DNA of 63,467 bases from Candidatus Avimonas caecicola. Lineage in GTDB: Bacteria > Bacillota > Clostridia > Oscillospirales > Acutalibacteraceae. The translations under genes were made by a program, and so were the position numbers. Under the pieces are notes generated by a model. The model had not been told where the DNA came from. It did not search any database and worked only from the letters and a program-made list of their open reading frames with translations. Shown one piece after another: positions 34,485-42,278 of the stretch (position 1 is its first letter; every line of letters begins with the position of its first letter). The stretch lies in assembly GCA_904419875.1 (NCBI GenBank), contig CAJFTG010000021.1:1-63467 (forward strand), given 5' to 3'.

Positions 34485-34552
34485 CAGCGGCAGGCCGGGG
34501 AACAATCCGCCGGCCTGCCGCTTGGCTTGCGCCGCGCGCGGCGCAAGCCAAG
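34485..34552 (+). other. Two tandem hairpins between nrdD and nrdG
   Basis: AGCGGCAGGCCGG pairs with 34510-34522, and CTTGGCTTGCGCC pairs with GGCGCAAGCCAAG (34521-34552). Neither is followed by a T run. They may set the ratio of reductase to activase by partial termination or mRNA processing. Confidence 0.6.
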
Positions 34553-34577
34553 GCCAAAAGCAAAGGAGGGACCCGTC

Positions 34578-35141
34578 ATGCCATCGCCGGAAACAGCGAC
34601 CCCTGCCGTCCTCCGGCTGGCCGGGGTAATCCGCGAGTCGATTGTGGACGGCCCCGGCATCCGGTTTGTGGTGTTCACGCAGGGCTGCCCCCACCGCTGC
34701 CCGGGCTGCCACAACCCCACCACCCACGACCCCGCCGGCGGCTATGACAGCAACATCGCCAACCTGGTCGCCGCCTTTCGGAAAAACCCGATGCTCCGGG
34801 GCGTCACCCTGTCGGGCGGGGACCCCTTTGCCCAGGCGCGCGCCTGTGCGGAGCTGGCGCGCCGGATCCACGCGCTGGGGAAGGACGTGGTCACGTTTAC
34901 CGGCTACACCTTCGAGCAGCTGCTGCGGGGGATGGACCCCGAAAACGGCTGGCGGGAGCTGCTGGGGGAAACCGACATCCTGATCGACGGCCCCTTCCTG
35001 AGGGAGCAGAAGACGCTGACGCTCCCCTTCCGCGGCTCCCGGAACCAGCGGATGCTGGATGTCCCCGCCTCCCTGGCCGCGGGCAGGGCGGTAGAGGTCC
35101 CGGCGCCGCCGGTCGAGACGGTCAGAAATATTTACCGGTAA
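34578..35141 (+). CDS. nrdG: Anaerobic ribonucleotide reductase-activating protein
   Basis: A 187-residue radical SAM enzyme that installs the glycyl radical on NrdD. Seen: RESIVDGPGIRFVVFTQGCPHRC, where Cys-Pro-His-Arg-Cys-Pro-Gly-Cys is the [4Fe-4S] CxxxCxxC site, GVTLSGGDPFAQ (the GGE-like SAM motif with Asp), and ETDILIDGPFLREQKTL. Start at 34578 is behind AAAGGAGGG. It is 120 bases downstream of nrdD, separated by two hairpins. Confidence 0.95.
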   Translation: MPSPETATPAVLRLAGVIRESIVDGPGIRFVVFTQGCPHRCPGCHNPTTHDPAGGYDSNIANLVAAFRKNPMLRGVTLSGGDPFAQARACAELARRIHALGKDVVTFTGYTFEQLLRGMDPENGWRELLGETDILIDGPFLREQKTLTLPFRGSRNQRMLDVPASLAAGRAVEVPAPPVETVRNIYR

Positions 35142-35577
35142 AGGGGACGCGGCGGCGCCCCCTTTTGCCTTCGTCCGTTCGGCGCCTCACGATCGGGCGG
35201 GTCCCGAAGCAAACCCCGGCGGCGCGGGGTTCCCCTTCACCGCCAGGCCGCCGCGGAAGCCGGGCAGATTCCGGAAACCCGTCGCCCTTTGGGCGCCCGG
35301 GCCATCCGGCTGCTGGGTCCCCTCCTCCGCATGGCGGCGGTACGGCCCCCTTTGCCCGTCGGCAGGGGAATCCGCCCCTCCGAAGCCGGTCGGCCCCAAA
35401 CACGGGTTTCCCCAAAGGGGACTTCCTCCTCCTTCCTCCTTCTCTCCCCTTCTTCCCCTGCGGTTATATGCCATTGGCAGCGGAGGGAAAGGATTTCCCA
35501 AAGAGGCGTGCCGTTCCTTTCAAAGCGTCCCTTATGCGCCCCTTATGTCTCTTCAAGCGCCTCCTTCCTCTTTTTTC
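35142..35577. other. Gene-free spacer before asnA
   Basis: GC-rich, then C/T-rich from about 35420 (CTTCCTCCTCC and TTCTTCCCC). No gene, tRNA or T-box structure was recognised; the asnA promoter is at its end. Confidence 0.5.
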
Positions 35578-35606
35578 TTGCTTTGGCAGAAATTTGGCGG
35601 TATAAT
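35578..35606 (+). promoter_or_regulatory. Promoter of asnA
   Basis: -35 TTGCTT (35578-35583), 17 bases, perfect -10 TATAAT (35601-35606), 70 bases before the asnA start. Confidence 0.6.
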
Positions 35607-35675
35607 AGTACCCTGTGAGCGGCTGCCCGGCGGCGCGGTCCCGCCCGCCGACAGGCGCAGGAAGGAGGAGTTTCC

Positions 35676-36701
35676 ATGGCCGAAACCGACGTATACCGGC
35701 TCCAAATCCCGGAGGGCTACGCCCCGTCGATGGATATTCTCGAAACCGAAAAGGCGATCAAGCTGCTGAAGGACACCTTTGAAGGGGAACTTGCCCGCGC
35801 CCTGCACCTGACGCGGGTGTCCGCGCCGCTGTTTGTCCTGCCCGAAACCGGGTTGAACGACAACCTGAACGGGGTGGAGCGCCCGGTTTCCTTCGACATC
35901 AAGTACCAGGGCGGCCGGGTGGCCGAGGTGGTGCATTCCCTCGCCAAGTGGAAGCGCTTCGCCCTCAAGCGGTACGGCTTCACCCCCGGCACCGGCCTGT
36001 ACACCGACATGAACGCCATCCGCCGGGACGAGGTGACCGACAACGTCCATTCGCTGTATGTGGATCAATGGGACTGGGAGAGGGTCATCACCGCCGACCG
36101 CCGGAACCTGGAATTTCTGAAAAAGATTGTGCGGAAAATTTACGGCGCCTTTCAGGCCGTACAGGAAAAAATCCGCGCGCATTATCCCGTCCTCTCCTGC
36201 TCTCTGCCGGAGGAGGTCGCCTTTGTAACCACGCAGGAGCTGGAGGACCGCTATCCGGCGCTGTCCCCCGCCGAACGGGAAAACGCCGCGGCCAGGGAAT
36301 ACGGCGCGGTCTTCCTGATGCAGATCGGCGGAAAGCTCCGTTCCGGCCGGCCGCACGACGGCCGCGCGCCGGATTACGACGACTGGGCCCTGAACGGCGA
36401 CCTGCTGTTCTATTTCCCCGTCCTCGACCGGGCGCTGGAGATGTCCTCCATGGGCATCCGGGTGGACGCGGCCTCCCTGGCCGCCCAGCTCCGGGAGGCC
36501 GGCTGTGAGGAGCGCGCCGCCCTCCCCTTCCAGAAGGCGCTGCTGGACGGCGAGCTCCCCCTCACCGTCGGCGGCGGCATCGGCCAGTCCCGCATGTGCC
36601 AGTTCTTCCTGGGCAAGGCGCACATCGGGGAGGTGCAGTCCTCTGTCTGGCCGGAGGGGATGCACGAGGAATGTGAAAAAGCGGGCATCCCGCTGCTGTA
36701 G
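35676..36701 (+). CDS. asnA: Aspartate-ammonia ligase (asparagine synthetase A)
   Basis: A 341-residue cytoplasmic enzyme that makes asparagine from aspartate, ammonia and ATP; it resembles class II aminoacyl-tRNA synthetase folds. Seen: the N-terminal DILETEKAIKLLKDTFEGELARAL, LTRVSAPLFVLPETGLNDNLNGVERPV, VVHSLAKWKRFALKRYGF, TDMNAIRRDE, DQWDWERVI, and a C-terminal GGGIGQSRMCQFFLGKAHIGEVQSSVWP, all highly typical. The start follows GGAAGGAGG. Monocistronic, bounded by a promoter and a strong terminator. Confidence 0.96.
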   Translation: MAETDVYRLQIPEGYAPSMDILETEKAIKLLKDTFEGELARALHLTRVSAPLFVLPETGLNDNLNGVERPVSFDIKYQGGRVAEVVHSLAKWKRFALKRYGFTPGTGLYTDMNAIRRDEVTDNVHSLYVDQWDWERVITADRRNLEFLKKIVRKIYGAFQAVQEKIRAHYPVLSCSLPEEVAFVTTQELEDRYPALSPAERENAAAREYGAVFLMQIGGKLRSGRPHDGRAPDYDDWALNGDLLFYFPVLDRALEMSSMGIRVDAASLAAQLREAGCEERAALPFQKALLDGELPLTVGGGIGQSRMCQFFLGKAHIGEVQSSVWPEGMHEECEKAGIPLL

Positions 36702-36763
36702 GCTTGTCCGCCGGCGGGAACGGCGGAACGCCCTGTACCCGGCGGAACGGGCCGGACGGATCG

Positions 36764-36811
36764 AAAAAGGGCCCGCCGCCAAAGGAATCCTTTGGCGGCG
36801 GGCCCTTTTTG
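36764..36811. terminator. Terminator of asnA
   Basis: A stem of about 20 bp (GGGCCCGCCGCCAAAGG with its complement and a very short loop), preceded by AAAAA and followed by TTTTTG. It can work in both directions but only asnA ends here. Confidence 0.93.
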
Positions 36812-36822
36812 TCAAACCGGAA

Positions 36823-36851
36823 TTGATTTTGCCGATCAGGGGCGTTATAAT
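36823..36851 (+). promoter_or_regulatory. Promoter of the dipeptidase gene
   Basis: -35 TTGATT (36823-36828), 17 bases, perfect -10 TATAAT (36846-36851), 49 bases before the ATG and directly after the asnA terminator. Confidence 0.75.
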
Positions 36852-36899
36852 CAAGAAAAAGCCCCGCGCGGCATCCCTTGCGAAGGAAGGTGCGCCTGT

Positions 36900-37604
36900 A
36901 TGAACCTCTCCCCCATTCCTCTCCGGCCGTTCCCGGGGGAGCCGGCCGGCCTGTGCGAGGCCGACGAACCCCTGGTGGACCTGCGCGAAGCGGTCCGCGG
37001 CCGGCTGGACATTCGGATGTCCTATTACCGGCAGGGGATCCCCGGCGCCATCCCCGCCGCCCGGCTAAGGCAGGGGGCGGCGGAACGCCTGCAAAGAGCG
37101 CTCCGCCTGCTGCCGGAAGGCTGGGGCCTGCGGGTGTTCGACGCCTGGCGGCCGATCGCCGTCCAGCAGGCGCTGTTCGATGCCTACGCCGCCCGCGTGC
37201 GCAGGGAAACGGAAGGGGCGGGCCTGTCCGAAGAAGAGCTGCTGGACCGCATCCGGCAGTTTGTATCGATCCCCTCCTATGACCGGCGGCGGCCTTCGGT
37301 GCACAACACCGGCGGGGCGGTGGACCTGACCCTGATCGGCCCGGACGGCCGGGAGCCGGACATGGGCACCGGCTTTGATGATTTCACCCCGGCGGCCCAC
37401 ACTGCGGCCCTGGAGCGGTGCGGGCCCTCCGCAGCGCGGGAAAACCGCCGGCTGCTGTACGCCTGCATGACGGCGGCGGGCTTCACCAACCTGCCCTCCG
37501 AATGGTGGCATTACGATTACGGGGACGCCTTTTGGAGCTACTATACCGGAAAGCCGGCGCTGTATGCCGGCCTTTTGGAAGGAGACGATTGCCATGAAGG
37601 ATAA
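36900..37604 (+). CDS. D-alanyl-D-alanine dipeptidase, VanX/DdpX family (M15D)
   Basis: A 234-residue zinc peptidase that splits D-Ala-D-Ala. Seen: MSYYRQGIPGAIP region, LRVFDAWRPIAVQQALFDAY with the transition-state Arg, SVHNTGGAVDLTLIG (first zinc His and Asp of the SxHxxGxAxD motif) and LPSEWWHYDYGDAFWSYYTG with the catalytic Glu and last zinc His. No signal peptide, so it acts in the cytoplasm. Full length for VanX. ATG 36900 follows AAGGAAGG. There are no vanH, vanA or vanRS genes here, so it is more likely a stationary-phase or peptidoglycan-recycling DdpX-type enzyme than resistance. The next gene overlaps its end by 11 bases. Confidence 0.9.
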   Translation: MNLSPIPLRPFPGEPAGLCEADEPLVDLREAVRGRLDIRMSYYRQGIPGAIPAARLRQGAAERLQRALRLLPEGWGLRVFDAWRPIAVQQALFDAYAARVRRETEGAGLSEEELLDRIRQFVSIPSYDRRRPSVHNTGGAVDLTLIGPDGREPDMGTGFDDFTPAAHTAALERCGPSAARENRRLLYACMTAAGFTNLPSEWWHYDYGDAFWSYYTGKPALYAGLLEGDDCHEG

Positions 37605-38703
37605 GGAAAAGCCGAACAGACGAACCCACGGGCTCCGCACCATCACCGTCATGCTGGCGCTGATCACCACGGCGGTGTGGCTCATCCTCCTTTTAATCAA
37701 ACACATCGTTTCCGGGGTGGATCTCGCTTCGCTGTTCGACGACATCCTCGCCAATATCCTGGGCATCCTGCCGCCGATCATCCTGTTCAACTTCCTGTAC
37801 GAGTACCTGACCAAGGAGCACGTTGCCGACGAGATGACCGAGCAGATCACCCAGACCCTGATGAGCAATCCCCAGGCCATCGACCTGTTTGACGAGCAGC
37901 CGAAAAAGGATTTTGTCCGCGCCACCATCCAGACCCTGGTGGGGGACGAGGAAAGCGAGATGGTATATGGCGTCGTCGAGCCGTACCTCAGCCAGCACTA
38001 CAACATCCGCCGGTTTTTCCGCTACAGCATTACGCTGCGGGATTATACGGACAACCCGCTGTTCCCCTCCGACAGGTACATGCGCGTCTATGAGGACCTG
38101 AAATACAAAAAGCACTACATCGGGGACAACACGCTGCCGCCGCGCTTTCAGCTCGGTTTTTTTGTCAGCAACGCGGAGCTGGACCGGGAGCTCCACAAGC
38201 AGACCTTCCTTTTCCGGGAGAACCTGACGATCGACGAAGCGGAGCTGCGGGCCATGGCCGCCTGGAGCGATGAGGAAAAGAGAGCTTTCGCGGAAAAGGA
38301 AATGTCCCTGCGGATTTTCATTGACGACCTTCCCTGTACGCTTGAACATGTTGTCATTGACCCGAACGGCATCCTGGTGGATCTCTCCTCCCGCCACAAC
38401 GCCGGCAAACAGGAGCTGAAAATCGAGGTCATGTTCAATATGCCGCAGCGCAAGGGCTACAGCGAATTTCTGGTGTCCATCAACGAGCCAACCTATTCCC
38501 CCAACATCCAGCTGTCCTACCCCGAGAGCACCATGCAGGTGACCATGTTCCCTTTCCTGAACGACGGGGACGAATGCCTGGTGCAGAACGCCATGCGCAA
38601 TACCGGCAGCTGCGACATCTACCTGCAGGAAAAATGGATTTATCCGATGAGCGGCGTGGTCTTTATCGTGCAGGACAAGAAAAAGGCGGCGGACGCGGTA
38701 TAG
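37594..38703 (+). CDS. Membrane protein of unknown function, coupled to the dipeptidase
   Basis: A 369-residue protein with two N-terminal membrane segments (about residues 17-36, VMLALITTAVWLILLLI, and 49-68, ILANILGILPPIILFNFLYEYL) and a soluble C-terminal body of about 300 residues rich in charged and aromatic residues, containing HYNIRRFFRYSITLRDY, FQLGFFVSNAELDREL and a beta-rich end (QLSYPESTMQVTMFPFLND). I do not recognise a family. Start 37594 is behind GGAAGGAGA and inside the end of the dipeptidase gene, so the two are coupled. The topology would leave the large domain in the cytoplasm if both ends are inside. Confidence 0.78.
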   Translation: MKDKEKPNRRTHGLRTITVMLALITTAVWLILLLIKHIVSGVDLASLFDDILANILGILPPIILFNFLYEYLTKEHVADEMTEQITQTLMSNPQAIDLFDEQPKKDFVRATIQTLVGDEESEMVYGVVEPYLSQHYNIRRFFRYSITLRDYTDNPLFPSDRYMRVYEDLKYKKHYIGDNTLPPRFQLGFFVSNAELDRELHKQTFLFRENLTIDEAELRAMAAWSDEEKRAFAEKEMSLRIFIDDLPCTLEHVVIDPNGILVDLSSRHNAGKQELKIEVMFNMPQRKGYSEFLVSINEPTYSPNIQLSYPESTMQVTMFPFLNDGDECLVQNAMRNTGSCDIYLQEKWIYPMSGVVFIVQDKKKAADAV

Positions 38704-38745
38704 CCGGCGGAGGCCCCGTTCCCCCGCCGCGGTCCCCATCAGGGC

Positions 38746-38800
38746 ATGCCAACACAAAAGGAGCCGCCGGAAGACTTGGTCTTCCGGCGGCTCCTTTTGT

Positions 38801-38808
<8 letters not shown>
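38746..38808. terminator. 30-bp perfect palindromic terminator shared by the membrane-protein gene and 5S rRNA
   Basis: A 30-bp perfect stem (38746-38775 with 38779-38808, three-base loop TTG). Its core has AAAAGG on one side and CCTTTT on the other, so it can stop transcription in both directions. The outer eight pairs include the 3' strand of 5S rRNA helix I. Confidence 0.88.
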
Positions 38809-38942
<134 letters not shown>

Positions 38943-38989
38943 TCCGTGTGAACGGCTCATCACCGCTGCACTCCCTAAAGGGTAAACCC

Positions 38990-39018
38990 ATTATATTCTG
39001 TCCGCCCTTGTTTGTCAA
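38990..39018 (-). promoter_or_regulatory. Perfect consensus promoter of the solitary 5S rRNA gene
   Basis: On the minus strand: -35 TTGACA (39013-39018), exactly 17 bases, -10 TATAAT (38990-38995). Transcription would start near 38983, about 40 bases before the mature 5' end. Confidence 0.92.
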
Positions 39019-40171
39019 GAGGTTTTTTCCGGCTTCCGCGGGCACGCCGGGTATCCGCCGGGGAAGGATGACGGCAGCAGTTCCTGCTGAGAGGAGGCCG
39101 GGCGGTTACGCAGCCGCCGCAGGGCGTCCGGGCGGCCCGGCCGCCAGCGCTCCTCCCGTTCGCCGCGCGCCTGCCGCACGCAGGCGGCGTATGTTGTACA
39201 CCGCCCCTCGGTTTCCCGCTGCCCCGTCCCATACGGTCCCGGTTCGTTGGGCAGGCCGGTATACGGGCAGCCGTACAACCGTCCGGGCCGATCTGGCCGG
39301 AAGCCTCCCGGACGAGATCCGGACAGGATTTCGGCCACAGCCCTCTGCGGATTTTTTGGGGCCTGCCTCCGCGCGCTTGTCCGCGATTGCCGGGATGCTG
39401 TTTTTGCCGCGTGTAGAAAAGGCGGACGGAATCCGGGAGCGGCGTTTTTCAGCAACCCTCCGCCGCTCCCGCTGCCGGCATGCGAATATTGTTCGGGGCC
39501 ATCGCGGCCGGTTTGGTCGGGGCCGGCCCATGCGCAAATGCCCGACTGTTTCGGAAAATCCTGCATATCCCGGCGTTTTTCGTCCGGCACCGGGTCACAA
39601 CCATAATGCGGCGGGCCATAACCTCCTCGGACGCATGCCCGCCGCAGAACGATGGTGGCGGCCGTACCGTCCGTGGGCCCCCCGCGTCATCCGCGAATAC
39701 CATACCGGTGGGCGAAAAGCCAAACCGCGCATATAGCCACACTCCGGGGAACACCGCCATCCCGTTTTTGTCCGCCGTCAGGGTTGCCGCGGCCCGCTCC
39801 TCGCGATGGAACGGAAATCGAATCTGTGGAAAACCCAGAACAGGAAACGCCTGCTGCTGCGTGCAGGGGACTTGGCTACCTGCGTATTATAGCTGGTTTG
39901 CCGGAAAATCAGGGCTTGGTTTTTGTCGAATGGTGATCCAGGTTTTTGTTTTTCCATAACCGCTGTACATGGCTTGCCGGCGTTCGAAGGACTGCGGGAA
40001 AGGCCGGTACAGAGGCCGCCTTGTCGCCAAAAGCGGATACCGTTTCCCTCCGGGCAGCGCCAGAGGGAAACGGTATCCGCTTTAATCGCAGAACAGCCAA
40101 AAGGCCGGCGGCATCCGCTTTCGCCCCGCCGCCTGTCCGGGGGAAGGGGAAAGCTCCCCGCGGCCCGCAGA
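39019..40171. other. 1.15 kb without a recognisable gene
   Basis: All frames are Arg/Pro/Ala-rich shadows without ribosome binding sites. The only structure seen is the 21-bp inverted repeat at 40030-40083. Confidence 0.5.
40030..40083 (-). terminator. Inverted repeat, likely terminator of the GNAT-GH3-ROK unit
   Basis: A 21-bp perfect stem (40030-40050 with 40063-40083, 12-base loop) made from AAAGCGGATACCGTTTCCCTC. On the minus strand it is followed by TTTTGG. It lies 90 bases past the GNAT stop. The plus strand has TTTAAT after the right arm. Confidence 0.55.
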
Positions 40172-40645
40172 CTACAGCTGCAAAAAATCACAGTATACGC
40201 CCGGCGTGGAATCCGGTATCAGGACGGCGCCCACCGTCTTCTCATAAAACGCTGCCGGACCCACCCCGCCGATGATCGCATAGGCATACCCCACATCCCG
40301 CATGGACCCTAGGGCCGTCAGCAGCAGCGCCTTGCCAATCCCTTTGCCGCGTTCGGATTCCAAAACAGCGGTCGGACCGAAAAAATTCCGATAGGTCACG
40401 TCATAGCAGGCGTATCCAAGCAGCGTTCTGCCGCGGGCCGCGAGGATGCAGGCCACGGGCTGCCGGGCGAAAGCGGCCATACACTCCCCGGCTGCCTGTT
40501 TGCCGAACTGAGCCCGCACCCATTCGGTAACGGCAATCTGATCGGGCGTCAGCGCGCGGAAGATTCGCACGCCGTCCTCCGAAAGCCGCTGGAAAAGGGC
40601 CGGGTCATGCGGAAGCTTCAGCAGATTAACCAGCATATCGGACAT
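40172..40645 (-). CDS. GNAT-family N-acetyltransferase
   Basis: A 157-residue acetyl-CoA-dependent transferase. Seen: CILAARGRTLLGYACYDVTYRNFFGPTAV, the acetyl-CoA pyrophosphate loop ESERGKGIGKALLLTAL, and YAIIGGVGPAAFYEKTVGAVLIP, the usual C-terminal end of the fold. The start is behind GACAGGAGG and 21 bases downstream of the GH3 stop, so it belongs to the minus-strand unit with the ROK regulator. The substrate is unknown; an amino sugar released by the hydrolases is a reasonable guess. Confidence 0.85.
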   Translation of the reverse strand: MSDMLVNLLKLPHDPALFQRLSEDGVRIFRALTPDQIAVTEWVRAQFGKQAAGECMAAFARQPVACILAARGRTLLGYACYDVTYRNFFGPTAVLESERGKGIGKALLLTALGSMRDVGYAYAIIGGVGPAAFYEKTVGAVLIPDSTPGVYCDFLQL

Positions 40646-40666
40646 ACACAGAACCTCCTGTCAATT

Positions 40667-42265
40667 TTACAGATGGATGGGCAGCTTCCCCGGCGGCTGC
40701 GCCTCGCCGCGGATCACGTCGCCGACCGCGCGCAAAGAGGTATCCATATAGGAAAAGGCGGATACGATGGTGGCGCTTGGATGCAGCGCCGTGATCTCAT
40801 AAGCAAAGCGCAGCGGGATTACAATTGTCGGGCTGACCGCCGAGATCTGGTTCACCAAATTCAGATAAAGCGGAAATTCGTTCGCATTCTCGCTGCAGAT
40901 CATCACAAGATCGTGCTTTCCGGCGAGCTGCAGGCACTCGCCGACCCTGTTCTCATCCGGAGCAAGCGGGATTTTCTGCACCGTGACCACCGGATAAAAC
41001 GGCGAAATGATATCGCCGAAATTGCACTCCACATGGGCAAAGCCGTCTGCGCTGGAAATTGCCTGCATCTGCGGCACGATGACCAGCACCCGGGGAAACT
41101 GTTCCGGCCGGGCCGGCAGCAGCCCCCGCGGGTCGCGGACCAGGGTAACGGAATCCCTCGCCACTTTTCGCAGCAGAAGCGACCTTTGGAGCTCGCTCAA
41201 GGGTCTGCGGGCCTCCCGATAAGCGGACAGCCGTTCTTTCAGCCGGAGGATGCGGCGGACCCTGTCATTCATCGCTTCCTCGGAAATCGCCTTCTGCTTT
41301 AAAGCGGAAAGCAGGGCGTTGTACATCACGATATGCGGCGAGCGGGGCCCCAGCGCCGTAATCATGTCGGCCCCCGCCCGAAAAGCCAGAAGCGCGGCCT
41401 TTTGCGGGGGGAAAGCGTCGTGGGTGGGGCCAAGCCCGATGTTGTCCGTAACCACAACGCCGTCATACCCGTACCGCTCCCGCAACAGAGTGGTCATGGC
41501 ATAACGCGACAGGGTGGCAGGCACCCCCTTTTCGACCTTCGGGATGCCGGAAAGAACCACGTTCCCCACCATCAGGCAATCCGCCCCCTGCCGGATTGCC
41601 TCCAGAAAGGGATAGCCGTCCAGGGAATTCAACTGGTGTTCCTGCAGCCGGCTCACAGGCAGTTCCCGGTAGGAATCACCCGAAGAGGAAATCGACCCCT
41701 GTCCGGGATAATGCTTGTAGGTGGAACCCACCCCTCCGGCGTTGAGTCCCTTGGACAGCGCGATTCCCAATCGGGCCACCAGCTGCGGGGAGTCGCCGAA
41801 GGAACGCGCGCCGACAATGGGGTCGTGCGGGTTCCGGCAGAGGTCCAGCACCGGGGCCCAGGCCATGTTGATGCCCAGGTCGCAAAGTTCCGACCCGATG
41901 CTCCAGCCGCAGGAATAGGCGTCGTTCTCGTCGTCCGTGGCCCCCAGGGCAAAATTTCCCGGCGTAGGGGTCACGCCGTCCTGAAACTGGGAGGAGCACC
42001 CGCCTTCCTCATCGACGGCGATGATGGGCTGGACACCGGCGCAGTGCTCCCGAATCACCTGTTCAATCTCCAGATTGCTCTGCCGGATTTGGCGCCGGGA
42101 CCCGTTGAAGGTGTTGAACAAGCCCACATTCCCGAAATGATACTTTGCGATGGTCTCCTTAAAGGCGGAGTTGAGGGTGCTGCTGTTAACCTCAATGCAG
42201 AAAAGCTGTCCCAGCTTCTGCTCGACAGACATGGATTGAAGCGTGCGTTCCACAGTATCGGGCAT
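40667..42265 (-). CDS. Glycoside hydrolase family 3, beta-N-acetylhexosaminidase-like
   Basis: A 532-residue cytoplasmic protein (no signal peptide) with the GH3 N-terminal barrel and a C-terminal alpha/beta domain (from about residue 350). Seen: VEQKLGQLFCIEV, IIAVDEEGGCSSQFQDGVTP, INMAWAPVLDL, KHYPGQGSISSSGDSYRELP (residues 184-203), and VVTDNIG with the nucleophile Asp at about 274. In NagZ-type enzymes the acid/base His sits in Asp-Ser-His; here that reads Asp-Ser-Tyr, so the usual dyad is broken. ATG 42265 follows AAGGAGATGACGG; the longer frame to 42409 overlaps the regulator and is rejected. Substrate likely a HexNAc glycoside, but the changed dyad makes this uncertain. Confidence 0.85.
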   Translation of the reverse strand: MPDTVERTLQSMSVEQKLGQLFCIEVNSSTLNSAFKETIAKYHFGNVGLFNTFNGSRRQIRQSNLEIEQVIREHCAGVQPIIAVDEEGGCSSQFQDGVTPTPGNFALGATDDENDAYSCGWSIGSELCDLGINMAWAPVLDLCRNPHDPIVGARSFGDSPQLVARLGIALSKGLNAGGVGSTYKHYPGQGSISSSGDSYRELPVSRLQEHQLNSLDGYPFLEAIRQGADCLMVGNVVLSGIPKVEKGVPATLSRYAMTTLLRERYGYDGVVVTDNIGLGPTHDAFPPQKAALLAFRAGADMITALGPRSPHIVMYNALLSALKQKAISEEAMNDRVRRILRLKERLSAYREARRPLSELQRSLLLRKVARDSVTLVRDPRGLLPARPEQFPRVLVIVPQMQAISSADGFAHVECNFGDIISPFYPVVTVQKIPLAPDENRVGECLQLAGKHDLVMICSENANEFPLYLNLVNQISAVSPTIVIPLRFAYEITALHPSATIVSAFSYMDTSLRAVGDVIRGEAQPPGKLPIHL

Positions 42266-42278
42266 CCCGTCATCTCCT

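Noticed and set aside
31867-34563. An 898-codon minus-strand frame opposite nrdD
   Set aside because: It mirrors nrdD, which has all family motifs; the composition is typical of an antisense frame.
36900-37604. Vancomycin resistance cluster
   Set aside because: Only a VanX-like dipeptidase is present; vanH, vanA, vanR and vanS are absent, and the enzyme family has housekeeping members.
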